Below, one piece after another: positions 1 to 9,781 of a stretch of 64,000 nt of DNA; position 1 is the stretch's first letter; the number at the start of each line of letters is the position of its first letter. The notes under the pieces are model-generated. The model saw only the letters and a list, made by a program, of their open reading frames with translations, was not told the DNA's origin and made no database searches. Position numbers and translations under genes: made by a program. The DNA comes from Paludibacteraceae bacterium (GTDB taxonomy: Bacteria; Bacteroidota; Bacteroidia; Bacteroidales; Paludibacteraceae): assembly GCA_031292565.1 (NCBI GenBank), contig JARLGW010000012.1, positions 248,001-312,000 on the forward strand, read 5' to 3'.

Positions 1-759
1 GGTTTTGGCACTACCGATCGCACCTATAATAATGCCAGGCAATTGATAGAAAAACTGGGGGTAACTTTCCGTGAAATTGATATAAAGGATGCTTGTATTC
101 AACATCTTAAAGATATAGAGCATGAGGGCGAACTGGATATTACGTATGAAAACACGCAGGCTCGCGAGCGCACCCAAATACTGATGGACATTGCCAATCA
201 GATGGGTGGTCTGGTTATCGGTACGGGCGACCTGTCCGAACTGGCTCTCGGCTGGGCTACTTATAATGGTGACCACATGAGCATGTATGCCGTGAACAAC
301 AGCATACCTAAAACGTTGGTTCGCTACCTGGTAAAATGGGTGACGGAAAACAAGATGGAAGAAGCCGCCAAACATATTTTGCTCGACGTGATAGATACAC
401 CTGTGAGTCCTGAATTGCTTCCGGCAGATGAAAACGGTGATATTGCGCAGAAAACCGAAGATGTGGTAGGCCCTTACGAGCTGCACGATTTTTACCTGTA
501 CTATATGTTGCGTTACGGGTTCCGTCCGTCTAAAATATATTTCCTGGCACAAAAAGCTTTTAAAGGAAAATATGACAACGACACTATCAAGAAATGGCTC
601 AAGGTATTCCTCCGCCGTTTCTTCTCGCAACAATTCAAACGATCTAGTATGCCAGACGGGCCAAAAGTTGGTTCGGTAAACCTCTCACCTCGTGGTGATT
701 GGCGCATGCCAAGTGATGCTTCTTCTCGCATGTGGCTTGATGAGGCTGAAAAATTGTAA
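1..759 (+). CDS. nadE: Glutamine-dependent NAD+ synthetase, C-terminal part (5' truncated by window edge)
   Basis: The reading frame is open from base 1, so this is the 3' part of a larger gene. It encodes the synthetase half of NAD+ synthetase, which adenylates nicotinic acid adenine dinucleotide and amidates it to NAD+. The first visible residues, [12 protein letters not shown], match the conserved segment after the PP-loop. Further in, [19 protein letters not shown] is the family's substrate-binding motif. About 252 residues are present; the N-terminal nitrilase-type glutaminase domain of the two-domain form would lie upstream, outside the window. The codon at 43 (TTG) is not a real start. 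A strong terminator follows at 792. Confidence 0.93.
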   Translation, partial: GFGTTDRTYNNARQLIEKLGVTFREIDIKDACIQHLKDIEHEGELDITYENTQARERTQILMDIANQMGGLVIGTGDLSELALGWATYNGDHMSMYAVNNSIPKTLVRYLVKWVTENKMEEAAKHILLDVIDTPVSPELLPADENGDIAQKTEDVVGPYELHDFYLYYMLRYGFRPSKIYFLAQKAFKGKYDNDTIKKWLKVFLRRFFSQQFKRSSMPDGPKVGSVNLSPRGDWRMPSDASSRMWLDEAEKL

Positions 760-791
760 GCACAGCTTAATTTTTTAATTCACAATTAATT

Positions 792-830
792 AACCCTCTT
801 TGTTTGAAAAAATAAAGAGGGTTATTCTTT
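792..830 (+). terminator. Intrinsic terminator after nadE
   Basis: A 10-bp perfect stem (AACCCTCTTT at 792-801 with AAAGAGGGTT at 814-823) is followed by a T-rich tract. It lies 33 bases after the nadE stop. Confidence 0.85.
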
Positions 831-861
831 TAAAGAGGGCTAATAAATTGCAATCTCTACA

Positions 862-890
862 TTGCAATTTTCAATTTTATCCTACCTTTG
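862..890 (+). promoter_or_regulatory. Bacteroidota-type promoter of the SulP gene
   Basis: TACCTTTG at 883-890 matches the -7 consensus TAnnTTTG. A TTG at 862-864 region lies about 18 bases upstream, close to the -33 element. An 8-bp direct repeat ATTGCAAT (847-854 and 861-868) overlaps the -33 region and could be an operator. Confidence 0.6.
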
Positions 891-915
891 CATTTTCACT
901 TCTAAATCTTTTGTT

Positions 916-2607
916 ATGCATGTTGATTTAAAATTTCATTTTCAACCTAAGTTTTTCGAAAGCATAAAAACATACAACAAGGAGAAGTTCTTTGCCGATT
1001 TGATGTCGGGTATTATTGTGGGCATCGTGGCTCTACCATTGGCCATTGCTTTCGGTATAGCTTCGGGGGTTACTCCTCAACAAGGATTAATCACGGCCAT
1101 CATTGCCGGCTTTGTTATTTCTTTCCTGGGCGGTAGTAGTGTACAAATAGGGGGGCCTACAGGTGCTTTTATTGTTATTGTTTACGGTATTATTCAGCAA
1201 TACGGTATTCAAGGATTGATGATAGCCACCTTGCTAGCAGGCGTTATGCTTATACTCATGGGCGTTTTCCGGCTGGGTACCGTTATTAAGTTTATTCCAT
1301 ATCCGGTAGTGATTGGGTTCACGGCTGGTATCGCGGTAACGATTTTTACCACGCAGATAAAAGATTTTTTCGGACTAAGTATTGCTAAAACACCCGGAGA
1401 TTTTGTGGGTAAATGGGCTACTTATTTTCAACATTTCGACACGGTTAATTATTGGGCGTTGGGTATGGGTGCGTTAAGCGTTCTGCTTATTTTCAATAGT
1501 TCCAAGCTGATAAAAAAAATTCCCGGTTCGCTTATTGCCATTATCGTGATGACGGTGGCTGCCTTTTTATTGCGTAAATATCTTGGAATAACGAATATAG
1601 AAACTATTGGCGACCGCTTTACCATTCAGGCTACATTGCCTAAACCACAAGGTTTTGAGCTGAACATGGAAGTAATCACCCATTTATTGCCTCCAGCGTT
1701 TACCATTGCTTTGCTGGGAGCCATAGAGTCCTTGCTTTCGGCCACGGTAGCCGACGGGGTTACGGGCGATCATCATCATGCAAATACCGAACTTATAGGC
1801 CAAGGTGTAGCCAATATATTGTCGCCGCTTTTTGGTGGAATACCTGCCACGGGGGCAATAGCCAGAACCATGACGAACATAAATAACGGTGGACGCACTC
1901 CGGTGGCCGGGATGGTTCACGCGGTGGTGCTGTTGCTCATCTTGCTTTTCCTTGGGCCACTTACCAAATACATCCCGATGGCTTGTCTGGCCGGTGTGCT
2001 GGTAGTGGTTTCCTACAACATGAGCGAATGGCGTACGTTTAAGAATATGCTTAGAAACCCGAAGTCCGACGTGGCGGTGTTGGTTACTACCTTCTTGCTT
2101 ACCGTGTTCTTCGATTTGACCATTGCCATTGAAATAGGCTTGCTACTAGCCATGTTGCTATTGCTTAAACGCCTCTCCGAAACCTCTACCATATCCATCT
2201 TCAAACACGATGTGTCGGTTACCGATTCCGAAGACCATGAGCATGAAGAACAACTACATTTGCCACAAGGCGTGGAAGTGTATGAAATTGAAGGGCCTTT
2301 CTTTTTCGGTATTGCCAGCAAATTTGACGAGGTAACCCAAGTGGTAGGTAAAAAGCCTAAAGTGCGTATTATTCGTATGCGTAAGGTTCCTTTTATCGAC
2401 TCGTCGGGGATTCATAACTTGGAAACGCTGCTTCGGAATGCTAAAAAGGAACACATTCAAATTATTCTTTCCGGGGTAAATCCAGCGGTTCATGCTACTC
2501 TTACCAAAGCAGGCATTACAGAAAGGCTGGGTGAAGAGTTTGTTTGCAGTCACATTACCATTGCAGTAGAAAAAGCACAACAATTTGTAGGAGAAACAAA
2601 TAAGTAA
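916..2607 (+). CDS. SulP family anion transporter with STAS domain
   Basis: Inner-membrane SulP permease (sulfate, bicarbonate or related anions) of 563 residues. The start at ATG 916 is chosen because the family N-terminus begins there (FFADLMSGIIVGIVALPLAI); earlier codons overlap the promoter. The hydrophobic core up to about residue 430 carries the conserved GGPTGAF segment and the ATGAIARTMTNINNGGRTPV segment. The C-terminus, from about residue 455, is a cytoplasmic STAS domain with the FIDSSGIHNLE motif, used for regulation in this family. The substrate cannot be fixed from sequence; no sulfur or carbon-fixation genes are adjacent. Confidence 0.9.
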   Translation: MHVDLKFHFQPKFFESIKTYNKEKFFADLMSGIIVGIVALPLAIAFGIASGVTPQQGLITAIIAGFVISFLGGSSVQIGGPTGAFIVIVYGIIQQYGIQGLMIATLLAGVMLILMGVFRLGTVIKFIPYPVVIGFTAGIAVTIFTTQIKDFFGLSIAKTPGDFVGKWATYFQHFDTVNYWALGMGALSVLLIFNSSKLIKKIPGSLIAIIVMTVAAFLLRKYLGITNIETIGDRFTIQATLPKPQGFELNMEVITHLLPPAFTIALLGAIESLLSATVADGVTGDHHHANTELIGQGVANILSPLFGGIPATGAIARTMTNINNGGRTPVAGMVHAVVLLLILLFLGPLTKYIPMACLAGVLVVVSYNMSEWRTFKNMLRNPKSDVAVLVTTFLLTVFFDLTIAIEIGLLLAMLLLLKRLSETSTISIFKHDVSVTDSEDHEHEEQLHLPQGVEVYEIEGPFFFGIASKFDEVTQVVGKKPKVRIIRMRKVPFIDSSGIHNLETLLRNAKKEHIQIILSGVNPAVHATLTKAGITERLGEEFVCSHITIAVEKAQQFVGETNK

Positions 2608-2635
2608 CGCACAGAAACTTAAATAAGGATACTTG

Positions 2636-2677
2636 AAAGGTATTAAAGTTATTTGATAATTTTAATACCTTTTTTTA
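2636..2677 (+). terminator. Intrinsic terminator after SulP gene
   Basis: A 12-bp stem (AAAGGTATTAAA at 2636-2647 with TTTAATACCTTT at 2661-2672) runs directly into a T tract. Confidence 0.85.
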
Positions 2678-2734
2678 TTGCAGCTAATTAAATTGTTTTG
2701 TATTTTAGCGAAAAATAAACCATTTGTTTTTCTT

Positions 2735-3477
2735 ATGAAGAATCTGATATTACAACTGCTTTTCTTTTTCGTGATTGAAAGTTGTGCTTTTGCTCAAGAT
2801 ACAATCTATTACAATTCAAATAAAGAGGATGTTAAATCCATATCTCTTGCCGATCATTATACAGTAACTTCTGTTGATAAAAAAGACTCAACAGTTATTT
2901 ATGAAAAAACTTTTGATGTTGCCTCGGGGCATCTTTTGGAAGAAGAACAATTTTATTCTTTTAGGAAGAAAACTTTTAGAAATGGGGTTGCTCGAATTTG
3001 GTTTAAGTCGGGACAACTTCAACGTGAAGCAATATATAAACTTGGAAAACTTGATGGCTTGGAAAAAGCGTATTGGGAAACAGGAAAACTGAGAAGAGAA
3101 GCTACTTACAAAAGTGGAGAGCTGGTATCGGGTAAATGTTATACTGTTGAGGGGGTAGATACTACGTTTTATCCGCATGAGGTGCAACCTTCTTTCGTTG
3201 GCGGGATGAGTGCTCTTCATGAATTTTTATTAAATAATGTCGTTTATCCGAAAGAAGCAAAAAAAATAGACCGGGAGGGTAAAACAATATGTCAGTTCTT
3301 TGTTGAAAAAGATGGGACGGTGGATGATGCTAAAATCAAAAAAAGTTCAGGCAGTCAGTTTCTCGACGATGAAGCTGTTCGTGTAGTTTAAAAATGCCTA
3401 AATGGAACCCGGGGTACCTTGAAGGTAAAGCTGTCCGGGTTAGATTTAGGCTTCCTGTTGTTTTTAATTTGGATTAA
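2735..3477 (+). pseudogene. TonB C-terminal domain protein with MORN-like repeats, frameshifted
   Basis: The frame from ATG 2735 encodes a signal peptide (MKNLILQLLFFFVIESCAFA), then YwqK-type MORN-like repeats at about residues 85-135 (GKLDGLEKAYWETGKLRRE). A TonB C-terminal domain follows, with YPKEAKK and VEKDGTVDDAKI. It meets TAA at 3389-3391, in the middle of the TonB fold. The -1 frame continues without a stop from that point: KMPKWNPGYLEGKAVRV and then RFRLPVVFNLD, ending at 3477. This is exactly the missing end of the domain. One base appears to be missing beside the TTTAAAAA run at 3387-3394. It is either a true disruption, a homopolymer assembly error or, less likely, recoding. The intact product would be a periplasmic TonB-like protein of about 247 residues. 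Confidence 0.8.
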
Positions 3478-3483
3478 AATAAT

Positions 3484-3525
3484 GAAAAAGGCATTTGAGG
3501 TTATGCCGAAACAATAACCTCAAAT
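3484..3525 (-). terminator. Intrinsic terminator of the radical SAM gene
   Basis: Read on the minus strand, ATTTGAGGTTAT (3525-3514) pairs with ATAACCTCAAAT (3504-3493), followed by GCC and a T run. The stem includes the stop codon of the gene. Confidence 0.85.
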
Positions 3526-4280
3526 CCTTCTCTTTCCAGTTTTTCTGCTATTTCTTTCAACTTGGAAAGAGGTACTTTGTCCAGTTTCTCAACCGGAGCC
3601 GGACGATCTAACGCGTAAATCATAATTGATTTTGGTTTGATTTCTTTATACGCGTTAATTAATGCTGTTACTTCTTCGTCGGTAGTGTTATCAAAATGTT
3701 TCCCTTTGTATTCGCCACTAATAAAAATAGTTTGAATAATTAGATTGCCTTCAAATTCTTTTAGATGTTTCAACATCCATTTTACGGTGAATGACGCTCT
3801 ATTTGGCTGATCTATTATTCGCATGGTATCCTCGATAGCCGAATCCAATTTAAGAATGTTGTTATCTACCTTGCTTAGTGCACGGAATATATCGGGTTTA
3901 TCAATCAGCGTGGAGTTGGATAATACACTTATTTTTGCCTGAGGAAAATTTTGATTGCGAAGAGCTATGGCGCTATTAATAATAGCTTCAAAATCAGGGT
4001 GTAGAGTTGGCTCTCCATTTCCAGAAAACGTAATTGAATCCAACGGCTTTTTTTCTTCTTTCAACACTTCGAGTGCTTTTTTCAATGCCAGCTTTATGTC
4101 ATCTTGTTTAGGCATTTGACCTATCTTGTTGTCATTCAATCCGCATTCGCAATAAATACAATCAAAAGAACAAACTTTTGCACTGCCGGGCATTAAGTTA
4201 ATACCTAATGAGTTTCCTAAACGACGGCTCTTTACCGGGCCGTAAATAATTTGACGAGCGAAACGTGGATTTGTTTCCAT
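3501..4280 (-). CDS. Radical SAM protein
   Basis: Protein of 259 residues with the radical SAM cluster motif CxxxCxxC at C37, C41 and C44 (VCSFDCIYC), followed by a SAM-contacting glycine-rich strand at SGNGEPTLHPDF (about residues 89-100). The N-terminal IYGPVKSRRLGNSLGINLMP is characteristic of the COG0731-like group, related to wyosine/MoaA-type enzymes. No auxiliary FeS cluster motif is visible and no partner gene is linked. The reaction is unknown. The gene stands alone, downstream of and codirectional with fumarase, with a terminator on either side. Confidence 0.85.
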   Translation of the reverse strand: METNPRFARQIIYGPVKSRRLGNSLGINLMPGSAKVCSFDCIYCECGLNDNKIGQMPKQDDIKLALKKALEVLKEEKKPLDSITFSGNGEPTLHPDFEAIINSAIALRNQNFPQAKISVLSNSTLIDKPDIFRALSKVDNNILKLDSAIEDTMRIIDQPNRASFTVKWMLKHLKEFEGNLIIQTIFISGEYKGKHFDNTTDEEVTALINAYKEIKPKSIMIYALDRPAPVEKLDKVPLSKLKEIAEKLEREGFEVIVSA

Positions 4281-4304
4281 AATAATAAAGACCTAATTAA
4301 AAGG

Positions 4305-4336
4305 AGAAAAGCTGCCTTTAATAAAAGCAGCTTTTC
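4305..4336 (-). terminator. Terminator between fumarase and radical SAM gene
   Basis: Read on the minus strand, GAAAAGCTGC (4336-4327) pairs with GCAGCTTTTC (4314-4305), followed by a T-rich tract. It closes the fumarase transcript. Confidence 0.75.
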
Positions 4337-4389
4337 CCTAACTGTTGTATATCGAGTAAATTTTTTGTCAAGGATATGATGTAATGCTT

Positions 4390-6027
4390 TTAGCATCTAA
4401 CACATATGGGCTTTAATTGTTTAAAAAAATCATTGCCTTTGTCGTCCACCAAAATAAATGCGGGGAAATCTTCCACCTCAATTTTCCAAATGGCTTCCAT
4501 GCCCAATTCAGGATATTCCAGGCACTCAATGCTTTTGATATTGTTTTGAGCAAGGATTGCAGCCGGACCTCCGATAGAGCCGAGATAGAATCCGCCATGT
4601 TTTTTGCAGGCATCGGTTACTTCCTGACTACGGTTTCCTTTTGCCAGCATAATCATGCTGCCACCGTTGCTTTGGAATAGATCCACGTACGAATCCATAC
4701 GTCCTGCCGTGGTAGGCCCCATCGAACCGCAGGCAAAACCTTCCGGTGTTTTAGCCGGGCCGGCATAGTAAATAGGGTGATCTTTAATATATTGAGGCAA
4801 ACCTTGGCCTGCATCGAGGCGTTCTTTCAGTTTCGCGTGGGCAATGTCACGCCCCACCACGATAGTTCCGTTTAGCGACAAGCGGGTTGATACCGGGTAT
4901 TTACTCAATTCCGCCAACACTTCTTTCATGGGGCGGTTGAGATCTATTTTAACTGCATCACCTTCGCCTGCTTTTCTAAATTGTTCGGGGATATATTTTC
5001 CAGGGTTTTCTTCTAGTTTCTCAATCCAAACACCGTCCTTATTTATTTTTGCCTTGATGTTACGGTCGGCAGAGCAAGACACGGCCATACCTACCGGACA
5101 GGATGCCCCGTGGCGTGGCAAGCGAACGATGCGAACATCATGTGCGAAATATTTTCCACCGAATTGAGCTCCTAAGCCAATTTCTTGTGCTGCTTTGAGC
5201 ATTTTCTTTTCCAATTCCAAATCGCGGAAAGCTTGTCCGTAATCGTTTCCTTCGGTAGGCAACGCGTCGTAATATTTGGTTGAGGCTAGTTTTACCGTTT
5301 TCAAGCACATGTCGGCCGATGTTCCACCTATTACGAATGCAATGTGGTAGGGCGGGCAAGCGGCTGTACCCAGCGTTTTCATTTTTTCCACTAGAAATTT
5401 TTCCAATGTTTCGGGGTTCAACAAAGCTTTTGTTTCTTGAAACAAATAGGTTTTGTTGGCCGAACCGCCACCTTTGGCAATGCAAAGAAATTTATATTCG
5501 GCACCGTCGATGGATTGTATATCAATTTGAGCAGGAAGGTTATTGTTCGAGTTCTTTTCCTTGTACATGTCAAGCGGAATGGTTTGCGAGTAACGCAGGT
5601 TTTCTTCCGTGTATGTTTTATATACGCCCAGCGAAAGAGCTTCTTCGTCGCCACCACCTGTCCACACCTGTTGGCCTTTTTTGGCAATGATGGTTGCCGT
5701 GCCGGTATCCTGACAGAAAGGAAGCACGCCTTTGGCCGAAATCTCGGCATTACGAAGCATGGTTAATGCCACGAATTTGTCGTTTTCACTGGCTTCGGGG
5801 TCGTCTAAAATTTTAGCCACCATTTTTTGGTGAGCCGGGCGCAACATGAAAGCGCAATCGCGGAAACAAGTGTTAGCCAGTTTGGTTAACGCTTCCGGTG
5901 TAACTTTCAGCATTTCTTTGCCTTCAAAAGTAGATACCGAAACACCTTCTTTTGTGAGCAAGTAATATTCTGTTTCGTCTTTGCCTAACGGAAATGGATT
6001 TTGATACTTAAAAGGGGCAGTTGCCAT
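4390..6027 (-). CDS. Class I fumarate hydratase (4Fe-4S)
   Basis: Single-chain oxygen-sensitive fumarase of 545 residues, converting fumarate and malate in the TCA or reductive branch. Cluster ligands are visible at C105 (FCQDTGT), C224 (ACPPYH) and C310 (SCPVG), matching the three-cysteine pattern of E. coli FumA. The C-terminal half holds the beta-domain ([13 protein letters not shown]). The start ATG at 6027 fits the family length. A promoter-like TAATTTTG lies at 6085-6078. A 17-nt motif shared with the malate dehydrogenase upstream region lies at 6082-6098, suggesting joint control of two consecutive steps. FumA/FumB-type naming cannot be decided from sequence. Confidence 0.95.
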   Translation of the reverse strand: MATAPFKYQNPFPLGKDETEYYLLTKEGVSVSTFEGKEMLKVTPEALTKLANTCFRDCAFMLRPAHQKMVAKILDDPEASENDKFVALTMLRNAEISAKGVLPFCQDTGTATIIAKKGQQVWTGGGDEEALSLGVYKTYTEENLRYSQTIPLDMYKEKNSNNNLPAQIDIQSIDGAEYKFLCIAKGGGSANKTYLFQETKALLNPETLEKFLVEKMKTLGTAACPPYHIAFVIGGTSADMCLKTVKLASTKYYDALPTEGNDYGQAFRDLELEKKMLKAAQEIGLGAQFGGKYFAHDVRIVRLPRHGASCPVGMAVSCSADRNIKAKINKDGVWIEKLEENPGKYIPEQFRKAGEGDAVKIDLNRPMKEVLAELSKYPVSTRLSLNGTIVVGRDIAHAKLKERLDAGQGLPQYIKDHPIYYAGPAKTPEGFACGSMGPTTAGRMDSYVDLFQSNGGSMIMLAKGNRSQEVTDACKKHGGFYLGSIGGPAAILAQNNIKSIECLEYPELGMEAIWKIEVEDFPAFILVDDKGNDFFKQLKPICVRC

Positions 6028-6077
6028 ACGATATATTTTTATTGATTGATTTCAAAAAGCACATTGTTTTGGGAGCA

Positions 6078-6098
6078 CAAAATTAGAGAAAATTTTCC
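6078..6098 (-). promoter_or_regulatory. Fumarase promoter with motif shared with mdh
   Basis: On the minus strand TAATTTTG (6085-6078) matches TAnnTTTG. Overlapping it upstream is the sequence ATTAGAGAAAATTTTCC (plus strand 6082-6098), found identically at 15296-15312 upstream of mdh. It contains the perfect palindrome GAAAATTTTC. Confidence 0.55.
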
Positions 6099-6216
6099 TC
6101 AATTAGTGATTCAAAACATTAAAAATCATTACTAAGTGATCTTTTGGGAGAGATAAAATGTTTTAGCATAATATTTGTATAGCAAAGAGCATCATTTACC
6201 TTTAAATAGTTTTATT

Positions 6217-7299
6217 ATGAAAAAAACTCAACATCTTATTTTTACTTTACTTTTTGTTTCTCAGCTGACTAATGCTCAAATAGGCAATCGTTCATGGTCG
6301 GAGGTTGTGAATAACAAGAATGAAGCTTGGTTTGATACCGATACCGCCAAAGCCGTTGCCGAAAATGTGCTGCTCTATCAAAAAGATATTGGCGGTTGGC
6401 CCAAAAATGTAAAAATGCAACTACCTCTTTCTGATGGAGATAAGGCTGAATTGCATGATGACAAGTCGATGGATGAAACCTGTACCATCGACAACGGGGC
6501 CACATCCTTGGAAATGAAATACCTCTCGCGGATGTATAAACACAACCCTGACGAGCGATACAAAACGGCTTTTGTAAAAGGGATTCATTATTTACTGCAA
6601 GCTCAATATCAAAATGGTGGCTGGCCACAGTTTTACCCCCTGCACAAAGGATATTCCACTCACATAACGTTTAACGACGATGCGATGGTAAACGTGATGA
6701 ATATTTTGAAACATGTGGCAACCCACGACGGCTATTATTCTATCCTGGTGGATAATGAAACGGCTAACGAATGCGAAAAAGCTTTTGAAAAAGGGATTAA
6801 GTGCATACTGGAAACGCAGTACAAGCAAAACGGGGTGCTTACATCATGGTGTGCCCAGCATGACGAAAAAACCTTACAGCCTGCTGGTGCTAGAAGTTAT
6901 GAATTGCCATCGCTGAGTGGAGGCGAATCGGCGGGGATTGTTCTACTGTTGATGTTGGTTGAAAAACCGTCCAAGGAAATTATGCAGGCAGTGGATGCGG
7001 CCTATGCCTGGTTTGAAAAAACCAAGATAACAGGGTTGCGGGTGGAAAGTTATCGCACACCCGAGGGGCTAAAGGAAAAACGTTTGGTGGAAGATGCTAA
7101 GGCAGCCCCGCTTTGGGCAAGGTTCATGGAACTGGCAGATAATCGTCCGTTCTTTTCCGACCGCGATGGGGTGAAGAAATATTCCATGATGGAAATAGGT
7201 CGGGAGCGTCGGGGTGGATACAATTGGTATTCCGAAAAGCCACAGGAAGTATTGAATAAATATCCTGCTTGGAAAGCCAAATGGGAAAAGGTTAAGTAA
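6217..7299 (+). CDS. Pectate lyase, polysaccharide lyase family 10
   Basis: Secreted pectate lyase of 360 residues that would cleave polygalacturonate by beta-elimination. The start ATG 6217 gives a good signal peptide ([20 protein letters not shown]). PL10 features are the [10 protein letters not shown] repeat-type helix, the NGGWPQFYP segment, and the conserved [20 protein letters not shown] near residues 211-230, which includes the catalytic-region arginine. The last third ([19 protein letters not shown]) is also typical. A second PL10 gene lies at 9782, separated by purD and a MetH-activation gene. The product probably acts in the periplasm or outside the cell on plant pectin. Confidence 0.9.
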   Translation: MKKTQHLIFTLLFVSQLTNAQIGNRSWSEVVNNKNEAWFDTDTAKAVAENVLLYQKDIGGWPKNVKMQLPLSDGDKAELHDDKSMDETCTIDNGATSLEMKYLSRMYKHNPDERYKTAFVKGIHYLLQAQYQNGGWPQFYPLHKGYSTHITFNDDAMVNVMNILKHVATHDGYYSILVDNETANECEKAFEKGIKCILETQYKQNGVLTSWCAQHDEKTLQPAGARSYELPSLSGGESAGIVLLLMLVEKPSKEIMQAVDAAYAWFEKTKITGLRVESYRTPEGLKEKRLVEDAKAAPLWARFMELADNRPFFSDRDGVKKYSMMEIGRERRGGYNWYSEKPQEVLNKYPAWKAKWEKVK

Positions 7300-7340
7300 G
7301 CCTTACCGCTTTAGCATTTTACTTAATACCTAAATTTATT

Positions 7341-7348
7341 TACCTTTG
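7341..7348 (+). promoter_or_regulatory. purD promoter -7 element
   Basis: TACCTTTG matches TAnnTTTG, 38 bases before the purD start. No clear -33 TTG is visible. Confidence 0.5.
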
Positions 7349-7385
7349 TCCATCGGTTTACTCATTAATAAACAATAATACACAA

Positions 7386-8654
7386 ATGAATATACTCCTG
7401 CTAGGTTCGGGTGGTCGCGAACATGCCATTGCTTGGAAAATAAAACAAAGTGCCAAAGTACAAAACCTGTATATTGCTCCCGGAAACGCGGGAACATCAA
7501 GCGTTGGAATTAATCTTCCCATTGCCGCCGACGATTTCGTCAATCTGAAAAAAGCGGTGATTGAAAAACAAATAGACATGGTGGTGGTAGGCCCTGAAGA
7601 CCCTTTGGTAAAAGGGGTGTATGATTTTTTCAAACAAGATGCCGAGCTGAAAAATATTCCCGTGGTAGGCCCATCCAAAGAAGGTGCACAACTGGAAGGA
7701 AGCAAGGATTTCAGCAAGCAATTCATGTTCCGTCATCAAATACCCACGGCGGGATATTTGAGCGTTACCGCGTCAACAATAGACAGCGGAATTGATTTTC
7801 TGAAAAAACTAAAGGCTCCTTACGTGCTGAAAGCTGATGGATTAGCTGCCGGAAAAGGTGTGTTGATTATTAATGAGTTGGAAGAGGCAATTAGTGAGTT
7901 GCGCAATATGCTTGATGGCAAGTTCGGGGCTGCAAGTACCACCGTGGTTATTGAAGAATTTCTTTCAGGCATTGAATGTTCGGTATTTGTAATCAGTGAT
8001 GGTACTAACTATAAGATACTTCCTGTGGCGAAGGATTATAAACGTGTTGGCGAAGGCGATAAAGGTTTAAATACCGGTGGCATGGGAGCCGTTTCGCCTG
8101 TTTCGTTTGCCGACGAAGTGTTTATGCAAAAGGTAGAAGAGCGGATTATTAAACCTACCGTAAACGGACTAAAAGCAGAAGGGATTGATTATAAGGGATT
8201 TATATTCTTCGGCCTAATCAACGTGGAGAATGAACCTTACACCATAGAGTACAATGCCCGCATGGGCGACCCCGAAACCGAAGCCGTGATGTTGCGCGTG
8301 AAATCGGATTTGGTAGATTTGTTTGAAGGCGTTGCCAACGGTAATTTGAACGAGAAGACATTGGAAATAGATCCTCGTTTTGCCGTAACCGTGATGTTGG
8401 TTTCCGGCGGATACCCTGAGGCTTACGAAAAAGGAAAAGTTATTACGGGGCTTGACAAGGTGCAAAATAGCATTGCCTTCCATGCCGGAACCGCGCTGAA
8501 AGATGGAGCTGTAGTAACCAACGGAGGCCGTGTAATTGCCGTGAGCTCTTATGGCAATACCAAGGCCGAGGCATTGGCACAATCGTTTGCCAACGCGCAG
8601 GTAATTTCCTTCGACAAGAAATATTTCCGTTCCGATATTGGGTTCGATTTATAA
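7386..8654 (+). CDS. purD: Phosphoribosylamine-glycine ligase (GAR synthetase)
   Basis: ATP-grasp enzyme of 422 residues, the second step of de novo purine synthesis: phosphoribosylamine + glycine + ATP to GAR. The N-terminal [25 protein letters not shown], the ATP-grasp [14 protein letters not shown], and [10 protein letters not shown] with [13 protein letters not shown] are all family signatures in the expected order. Length and start (ATG 7386) fit the family. It is flanked by degradative and methionine-related genes rather than other pur genes; purH lies separately at 29.9-31.4 kb. Confidence 0.97.
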   Translation: MNILLLGSGGREHAIAWKIKQSAKVQNLYIAPGNAGTSSVGINLPIAADDFVNLKKAVIEKQIDMVVVGPEDPLVKGVYDFFKQDAELKNIPVVGPSKEGAQLEGSKDFSKQFMFRHQIPTAGYLSVTASTIDSGIDFLKKLKAPYVLKADGLAAGKGVLIINELEEAISELRNMLDGKFGAASTTVVIEEFLSGIECSVFVISDGTNYKILPVAKDYKRVGEGDKGLNTGGMGAVSPVSFADEVFMQKVEERIIKPTVNGLKAEGIDYKGFIFFGLINVENEPYTIEYNARMGDPETEAVMLRVKSDLVDLFEGVANGNLNEKTLEIDPRFAVTVMLVSGGYPEAYEKGKVITGLDKVQNSIAFHAGTALKDGAVVTNGGRVIAVSSYGNTKAEALAQSFANAQVISFDKKYFRSDIGFDL

Positions 8655-8670
8655 ATAATGTATTATTAAT

Positions 8671-8701
8671 TCCCCCTCTTTAAGCAGGGGGCTAGGGGGA
8701 G
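8671..8701. repeat. CCCCCTCTTT...AGGGGGAGG intergenic palindromic element
   Basis: CCCCCTCTTT is followed by AGCAGGGGGCTAGGGGGAGG, with internal GGGGG/CCCCC pairing. Elements of this form are widely scattered in Bacteroidota intergenic DNA. It sits between purD and the downstream gene and has no T tail. Confidence 0.45.
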
Positions 8702-8708
8702 GCAACAC

Positions 8709-9656
8709 ATGGCATATATTCCACCAACGCCCAATAAGCCGGGCATTCATATCCTGCCCGATATTTCGCTCGAAGCACTTGTAGCATATATCGACTGGCG
8801 TTTCTTTTTCATGGCTTGGCGGCTCACGGGTAAATATACCGATATAGATACCGCTCTTTGTGAATGCGGAACCTGTGCCACGGCATGGTTGCAGCAATTC
8901 CCCGAAGCCGATCGCCCCAAGGCAAAAGAGGCGTTGAGCTTGTACAAAGATACACTGGCTATGCTCAAAAAAGTGCGAGATAATGAACTTTTAAAAATAC
9001 AAGGCGTTGTAGGATTGTATCCTGCAAAGAGTAGGGACGAAGGCATCGTGTTTTTCCACGAAGGTAAAGAAATTTACTTGCCCACGCTTCGTCAGCAGGA
9101 GTATAGTAAAGACGCGGTATATTATTCGCTTTGCGATTTTGTTTCTCCTCAGGAAGATTTCTGTGGTACGTTTGCCGTTACGGTACATGGTGCGGAAGAG
9201 ATGGCAAAGGAATTTGAAAAGACGGACGACCATTATAATTCCATCTTGATAAAGACGCTGGCCGATCGGCTTGCCGAAGCTGCTACGGAATGGCTGCACG
9301 AGCAAATTCGGAAAAATTATTGGGGCTATGCAGCCGATGAAAACATCGCGATTAAAGAAATGCTCAAGGCCAATTATACAGGTATTCGTCCCGCGGTGGG
9401 TTATCCTTCGCTTCCCGATCAATCTGTGATTTTCGATTTGCAGCCTATTCTGCCTTTTGATAAAATAGGGGTTAAGCTTACCGAAAACGGAGCCATGTAT
9501 CCCAATGCCTCTGTTTGTGGTATTCTTATTTCTCACCCGCTATCCAAATACTTCAATATAGGAAAAATAGATCAAACCCAGCTGCAAGATTATGCCCTCC
9601 GGCGGGGGAAAACTACCGATGAGCTTGGAAAGTGGTTAGCCCACAATTTGAGTTAA
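8709..9656 (+). CDS. Stand-alone methionine synthase (MetH) activation domain protein
   Basis: Protein of 315 residues matching the C-terminal AdoMet-binding activation module of cobalamin-dependent methionine synthase along its whole length. It starts with the inter-domain linker (ISLEALVAYIDWRFFFMAW, about residues 19-37), then GVVGLYPA (about 99-106), the AdoMet-binding IRPAVGYPSLPD (about 225-236), TENGAMYPNASV and ISHPLSKYFNIGKI. In E. coli these are the last third of one MetH chain; here no catalytic MetH domains are next to it, so methionine synthase is presumably split. It would help reductive remethylation of cob(II)alamin. metF, which makes the methyl donor, is at 53.4 kb. Start ATG 8709. 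Confidence 0.85.
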   Translation: MAYIPPTPNKPGIHILPDISLEALVAYIDWRFFFMAWRLTGKYTDIDTALCECGTCATAWLQQFPEADRPKAKEALSLYKDTLAMLKKVRDNELLKIQGVVGLYPAKSRDEGIVFFHEGKEIYLPTLRQQEYSKDAVYYSLCDFVSPQEDFCGTFAVTVHGAEEMAKEFEKTDDHYNSILIKTLADRLAEAATEWLHEQIRKNYWGYAADENIAIKEMLKANYTGIRPAVGYPSLPDQSVIFDLQPILPFDKIGVKLTENGAMYPNASVCGILISHPLSKYFNIGKIDQTQLQDYALRRGKTTDELGKWLAHNLS

Positions 9657-9781
9657 AAGCATGATTTTTTAATTATTTTTGATTTATTTTGATACAAATT
9701 AGACGCTTCACCTAAAGAGGATGTAATATATGTTTAATTTTTTATATTATGTTTGCAGTGAAACTCTTGTTGAACATCATT

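Noticed and set aside
3381-3394. Programmed -1 frameshift in the TonB-domain gene
   Set aside because: The phase does not fit a classic X_XXY_YYZ slippery heptamer and no stimulatory structure is evident; loss of one base is simpler.
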